NCBI GenBank assembly: GCA_009667805.1
Contig: CM019064.1
Coordinates: 271,169,662 to 271,233,661 of the forward strand
DNA length: 64,000 nt
Direction: 5' to 3'
Source: Leptobrachium leishanense
Lineage: Eukaryota; Chordata; Amphibia; Anura; Megophryidae
A program made the translations under genes and the position numbers. Positions 61,301 to 64,000 of this stretch are shown here, in pieces. How positions within the stretch are numbered: the stretch's first letter is position 1; each line of letters starts with the position of its first letter. The notes below the pieces were generated by a model. It was not told where the DNA came from and did no database searches. It saw only the letters and a list, made by a program, of their open reading frames with translations.

Positions 61301-61628
61301 CTTAATATTTTAATAGCGCCTCCACTAATGTGTATATATTTTGTACATTAACGTGCTTATTGGTAAAATACAAGTTTACTTTTGTTTTTTTCCTAAAGGT
61401 ATTTTAAAACAAGTGAAGGATTACATCAAGCAGTGCTCGAAGTGCCAGGAAAAGTTGGATCGGACACGAGCAATAAACGACCCCTCAGACATGTTAGAAG
61501 AATTTGGCATAGAAGTTTGTTTGGATGGCAGCGAGCCGGAAGAGGAACAGCGCAACCTGGCACCTAATGCAAACGTCGGTCCAAAAACTGCTAAAAAGAA
61601 GCCAGTGACGAAACACGAGTTAGTGTTT
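52017..61628 (+). CDS. ZBTB11: ZBTB11, first two coding exons (5' part of gene)
   Basis: ZBTB11 is a nuclear transcription factor with a BTB/POZ domain and a C-terminal array of C2H2 zinc fingers. Here two exons (52017-52326 and 61399-61628) splice in frame into 180 residues. The start [20 protein letters not shown] and the block [20 protein letters not shown] are characteristic. Residues 79-119 form the integrase-like HHCC zinc finger (H79, H86, C116, C119), in the segment from [11 protein letters not shown] to KQCSKCQEK. An acidic region and [12 protein letters not shown] follow. BTB and C2H2 exons lie right of the window. Confidence 0.96.
52503..52519 (-). promoter_or_regulatory. ZNF143-type site in ZBTB11 intron 1
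   Basis: Minus strand reads ACTACATCTCCCAGAAT, a near-perfect match to the ZNF143/SBS consensus ACTACAATTCCCAGAATGC. It is about 180 bases after the first exon, within reach of the promoter. Confidence 0.5.
52520..53499. other. ZBTB11 intron 1, 5' part
   Basis: 53140-53380 contains repeat motifs of the foldback family (GGTTATGTTGGAACAGGGCCC) and a GTAGTTA-type remnant. No exon was recognised. Confidence 0.35.
53500..54270. mobile_element. hAT-type MITE, same family as 10175-12042
   Basis: The left end TAGGGATGCACAGATACC and the right end GGTATCGGTGCATCCCTA are flanked by TCGTTAAT and TTGTTAAT (53492-53499 and 54271-54278), an 8-bp duplication with one difference. The interior has an inverted CpG-rich pair (53900-54020 and 54030-54170). 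Confidence 0.87.
54271..55080. other. ZBTB11 intron 1, dispersed repeat and microsatellite
   Basis: 54440-54760 shares a block with 22915-23215 (GGCTTGAACTCAGG and GCATTAACGG, the latter in a short direct repeat). 55006-55052 is a (TATG)n/(TA)n microsatellite. Confidence 0.45.
55081..55761. other. GC-mixed stretch, no gene assigned
   Basis: A plus-strand open frame of 143 codons at 55097-55528 has no recognisable domain and overlaps YY1-like motifs (CAAGATGGC at about 55175 and 55242). It may be a repeat remnant or an old promoter-like segment. It was not called as a gene. Confidence 0.25.
55762..58978 (-). mobile_element. CR1/L2-type LINE, nearly full length
   Basis: On the minus strand a single ORF2-type region encodes endonuclease then reverse transcriptase. 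It is followed by a 3' region ending in the tail GCGCTGCGGAATATGCTGGC, then an AATAAT repeat (55762-55787). Such a 3' tail with short-repeat ending is typical of CR1/L2 elements. At least two frameshifts are present. Located in ZBTB11 intron 1, antisense to the gene. Confidence 0.88.
56455..58978 (-). pseudogene. LINE ORF2: APE endonuclease and reverse transcriptase, frameshifted
   Basis: The first open piece (58978-57638) holds the endonuclease. Motifs are [34 protein letters not shown] and [11 protein letters not shown], which carry the typical Asn, Glu, Asp/Asn and Asp-His positions. After a frame change near 57600, the reverse transcriptase follows (57521-56724) with [43 protein letters not shown] and the catalytic YADDTQIYL. 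Another frame change near 56720 leads to the C-terminal part (to 56455). The frameshifts make this copy inactive. The clade (CR1 versus L2) is not settled. Confidence 0.92.
58979..59340. repeat. Degenerate tandem repeat of TGTGTTATATACAGT-type units
   Basis: Six to eight diverged units of roughly 50 bp carry TGTGTTATATACAG or its reverse complement. Possibly an expanded microsatellite. Confidence 0.55.
59501..59826. mobile_element. PIF/Harbinger-type MITE with TAA duplication
   Basis: The inverted ends GGCTGGGATCAGACGAGCG and CTCGTCTGACCCCGGCC are flanked by TAA (59498-59500 and 59827-59829). CpG-rich, non-coding. Confidence 0.85.
59967..61107. mobile_element. Complete TTAA-flanked piggyBac-like non-autonomous element
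   Basis: Bounded by TTAA (59967-59970 and 61104-61107). The inverted ends CCCCTTCACTGCT and AGCAGTGAAGGGG are perfect over 13 bp. The left end contains a longer inverted pair (GTGTGGGGAACGTCCTC and GAGGACGTTCCCCACAC). The left half is CpG-rich and the right half AT-rich. It is the reference copy for the family seen at 1016-1711, 28249-29419 and 43990-44507. Confidence 0.88.
61140..61273. repeat. piggyBac-like right-end fragment
   Basis: Repeats the last about 130 bases of the family, ending GGCTCAGCAGCGAAGGGGTTAA at 61270. No left end. It adjoins the complete copy and lies directly before ZBTB11 exon 2. Confidence 0.75.
61399..61628 (+). CDS. ZBTB11: ZBTB11 coding exon 2
   Basis: The exon has 230 bases: acceptor TTCCTAAAG before GTATTT, donor TTT/GTAAGT. 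Encodes [20 protein letters not shown], supplying the Cys pair of the HHCC finger, then an acidic stretch and [12 protein letters not shown]. Phase 1 in, phase 0 out. Confidence 0.97.
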
Positions 61629-61835
61629 GTAAGTGTGTATGTGTTAGTGGTTTTATTTATTATGGAGAAATAAATGAAGTTGTTGCAGTGGATGTAGCAA
61701 TTGGGGTATTCCAGGAGAATTAGATTTCCCGTTTGGCGAACTCTGTTTACTGGGTAAACTCACATTTATGAATGACACCCACCCTGTTTCTTAGAACCAA
61801 AATAAGAAGGCATTATTCTATTTAAAAACTAAAGG

Positions 61836-62279
61836 GGTTATTCACTAACCTCCGAATTGACCCCAGAATTGCAATTTCAGGGCAATTCATCTACTCTTAA
61901 AGCTGTCAAGTGAAATACGGGGCCGTTCGCTGCAATTCGACAGCATTGAAATTGTCCCATAGACTACCATGTGGTCTATTCACAGAAGGCCAACTTGCTC
62001 CGACATTGGCAGGTCTGTTCGCTAAAGTTAAAACTCACGAAGATTGGCAGAAGTGAAAATGCTTGGTCAGAATAGCTAAACCAGAAAAATTCTCCCATTT
62101 ATAAGTAAAGATTGAAAATCCACAGTGTATTGAATTGAAATCCACATAGTATCCACAAAGCCTAAAGGCTGTGAACCACACTGAGGTTCTGTTGTAGATC
62201 CGAATTTTAATACATCGACTCTGAGGCTCCTATTGCTTCTCTTTCTTGCTTTTATTAACATAGTAGCAAGTGGCAACTA
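61836..62279. repeat. Repeat of the GGTCTATTCACTAA family
   Basis: Starts GGGGTTATTCACTAACCTCC. It shares AGAATAGCTAAACCAGAAAA with 22580-22620 and 20640-20660. In ZBTB11 intron 2. Confidence 0.5.
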
Positions 62280-64000
62280 GCAAGAACTTTGAAATATGAA
62301 GCTTTTTTTATATTGAATAAAGAGAGAGAATAACAGTAAAACAGGTATATGGTATCTTCCAACACCCCTTCCACCCCTTTGGATCTGTCCTCTTTCCTGT
62401 TCAGTGGCCATCAAAACCAATCCACGTCCCTCCTACTTCCTCTTTCTTAGCTACTCGGCGACTAGATAAGTATATATATCTATTCTCTCTGCGATATCCC
62501 GTTTTTACCTATTGTTTTGGGATTTATATGCAAATAGATGTTTATATTGCTAATTGTTTTACTCTAGCGAGCGCCCGGCTTTAACCGCGGCGTTCGCATT
62601 TTTTTCTCCAAATTATTTCCTTTGATCCTCCTGGTGACCGTGGTATAACCCCGTCTGCCTGCCTCTCCGAGGCGCCGCACGCGCTCGCTGGCTAGGTGGG
62701 CGGAGTGTACCCGATAGGTCTGCGCACGCGGGGACAATTCCGGACATTCTCCCGGATTCATACAGCACCATGCCTCGTGGGAAGACCCCACAACGCGCAG
62801 CTTCCCCTGCAGAGCTTTCAGCGCAATCCTCCGACGAGAGTGTGGGTGAGCAATCCCAACCTCCCGTGCTTGTACAGGCGCAGATGGCTCCTTCCCAGAC
62901 TCCCACTTTAGACCCTTACATGCAGGCTTCAATCGATTCTGCTGTTTTTAAAGCGGTCTCAGTGCTGTCTGCAGATTTTACCCGCTCCTTAAAAGAGATC
63001 ATGGCCGAAAATCGCCAACCTGACATCCCCCCGCCGCCGGCGGTTTATGACATGGGCAGTACACTCACCGCGGTGAGGCCCCCCGAGCTCCCCCTGAACA
63101 CCACGGGGAAACAGTCTGTGAAGAAAGCACGCCACATGACTGGAGGGACTGGCATACCCGCAACAATGCCGGGGCACGTGCACCCCTCCCCATTATTGCA
63201 CCCCGTAAACGGGCTCCTGCACATACGACTGTATCTCACTCCAAGAGATTAAAATTACCATCTGTATCCAACCCTGACACCGCTATTGTCCCTGTCCCGC
63301 TTCAGGATTCTGTCCCTGATTCGGAGGAGGATGACACTAGCGATGTCATAGACGTTTATGCCTCGGATGAGGACTTCACCGAAGACACCGTAGAGGTTGA
63401 TACGACTGCCCGGCCGGGCATTATCTATGACCCTTTGGGGAACCCCCTTTTCTGCCCAGAAGACCTGTCTCACCCAAGGTCTGCAGATTGGTCCCCATTA
63501 CCCCACGTAGAGCAGTGGGTCGATGCACAGGTGCGTAAAGCCCTGGATAAAAACACACGAAACCGCATGAAAGCGGAATGCCCTCGCCCTACCACGAGCG
63601 GAAAAACATGCCTCACTCCAGAAGTGGATAAGGCGTTCGTGGATTTTGTCACCCCTAAAGGATGGACGCCCAGCAAGGGCATAAACCATGCCTTTAAGGT
63701 GTGCCAAGATAAACTGCTGGACACTGTGGGTCCTCTGATAAAATTGCTAGATACGGCAGAACAAGCCAAGCTTTCTGGCGAACCCCTGGACCCAATCCAG
63801 ATAACTAACTGGACCCAACGGTCCTTAAGTTTTTTGGGTAATGCCAACACAGCCTTAGCTTCAGAAAGACGTAAATGTATTTTACTAAAGATGGATCGCC
63901 AACTGGCCGGTGTGGCGGATAACGAATTAGGCGCCGCGGCCAATGGCGCTTTATTTGGAAAAACCTTCCTGAGGGATATGAATGAGTATTCTGGAGCATT
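62280..64000 (+). mobile_element. DIRS-like retrotransposon, 5' part, cut by the window edge
   Basis: A pyrimidine-rich leader (about 62280-62760) precedes a gag-type coding region that reaches the window end. Reverse transcriptase, RNase H and tyrosine recombinase would lie to the right. The exact left end and inverted terminal repeat were not identified. In ZBTB11 intron 2, same strand. Confidence 0.7.
62770..64000 (+). pseudogene. DIRS-like gag protein, one frameshift
   Basis: Starts MPRGKTPQRAASPAELSAQS at 62770; the frame ends at 63252. From about 63174 another frame carries on as APRKRAPAHTTVSHSKRL, then an acidic stretch, then IIYDPLGNPLFCPEDLSHPR, DKNTRNRMKAECPRP, GINHAFKVCQDKLLDTVGPL, WTQRSLSFLGNANTALASER and GALFGKTFLRDM. 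The DPLGNPLF, ECPRP, CQDKLLD-x-x-GPL and LGNAN-x-x-x-x-x-ER series is characteristic of DIRS gag proteins. A single indel near 63130-63175 breaks the reading, so this copy is probably inactive. Confidence 0.8.

Overview
The window looks like nuclear DNA of an amphibian, most likely a frog. Small exons with exact splice sites sit in introns several kilobases long, and these are packed with DNA transposons (hAT, Tc1/mariner, PIF/Harbinger and TTAA-targeting piggyBac-like elements), a DIRS gag, LINE fragments and hammerhead-bearing inverted-repeat elements. No bacterial gene organisation, CRISPR array, tRNA or rRNA was seen. Gene names rest on recognising the exon translations; no database was searched.

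Three host genes were found. CEP97 (minus strand, 2703-19617) contributes its first five coding exons, which give 184 residues of leucine-rich repeats; the rest lies left of the window. RPP21 (minus strand, coding exons 27222-44568) is complete: five exons give a 146-residue RNase P/MRP subunit with its two Cys-x2-Cys pairs. ZBTB11 (plus strand, 52017-61628) contributes its first two coding exons, including the integrase-like HHCC zinc finger, and continues beyond the window. A CpG-rich segment at about 51.75-52.0 kb carries CRE, ETS and YY1-like motifs and may drive ZBTB11 to the right and, through a proposed non-coding exon, RPP21 to the left.

Layout. 1-2.7 kb: partial Tc1 element, piggyBac-like repeat and Helitron remnant. 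2.7-19.6 kb: CEP97 exons separated by introns with three hAT elements, a TTAA element and a 3.1-kb inverted-repeat element carrying a hammerhead motif and nested insertions. 19.6-27.2 kb: CEP97 upstream region, then repeats. 27.2-44.6 kb: RPP21, with three large inverted-repeat elements in its introns. 44.6-51.7 kb: piggyBac-like sequence, an ORF1-only LINE inside a 31-bp tandem array, and a 2.7-kb inverted-repeat element holding a solo LTR. 52-61.6 kb: ZBTB11, with a 3.2-kb LINE in intron 1. 62.3-64 kb: start of a DIRS-like element.

The most interesting signal is a set of hammerhead ribozyme-like motifs. Four sites keep a pairing stem I, stem II and most or all of the catalytic core, and a fifth shows stem II covariation. 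Three of the four lie in kilobase-scale inverted-repeat elements, and every one has a very short, loopless, self-complementary stem III. Because the arms of these elements are copies of each other, one arm often preserves the empty site for an insertion in the other, so the order of insertions can be read within the window.
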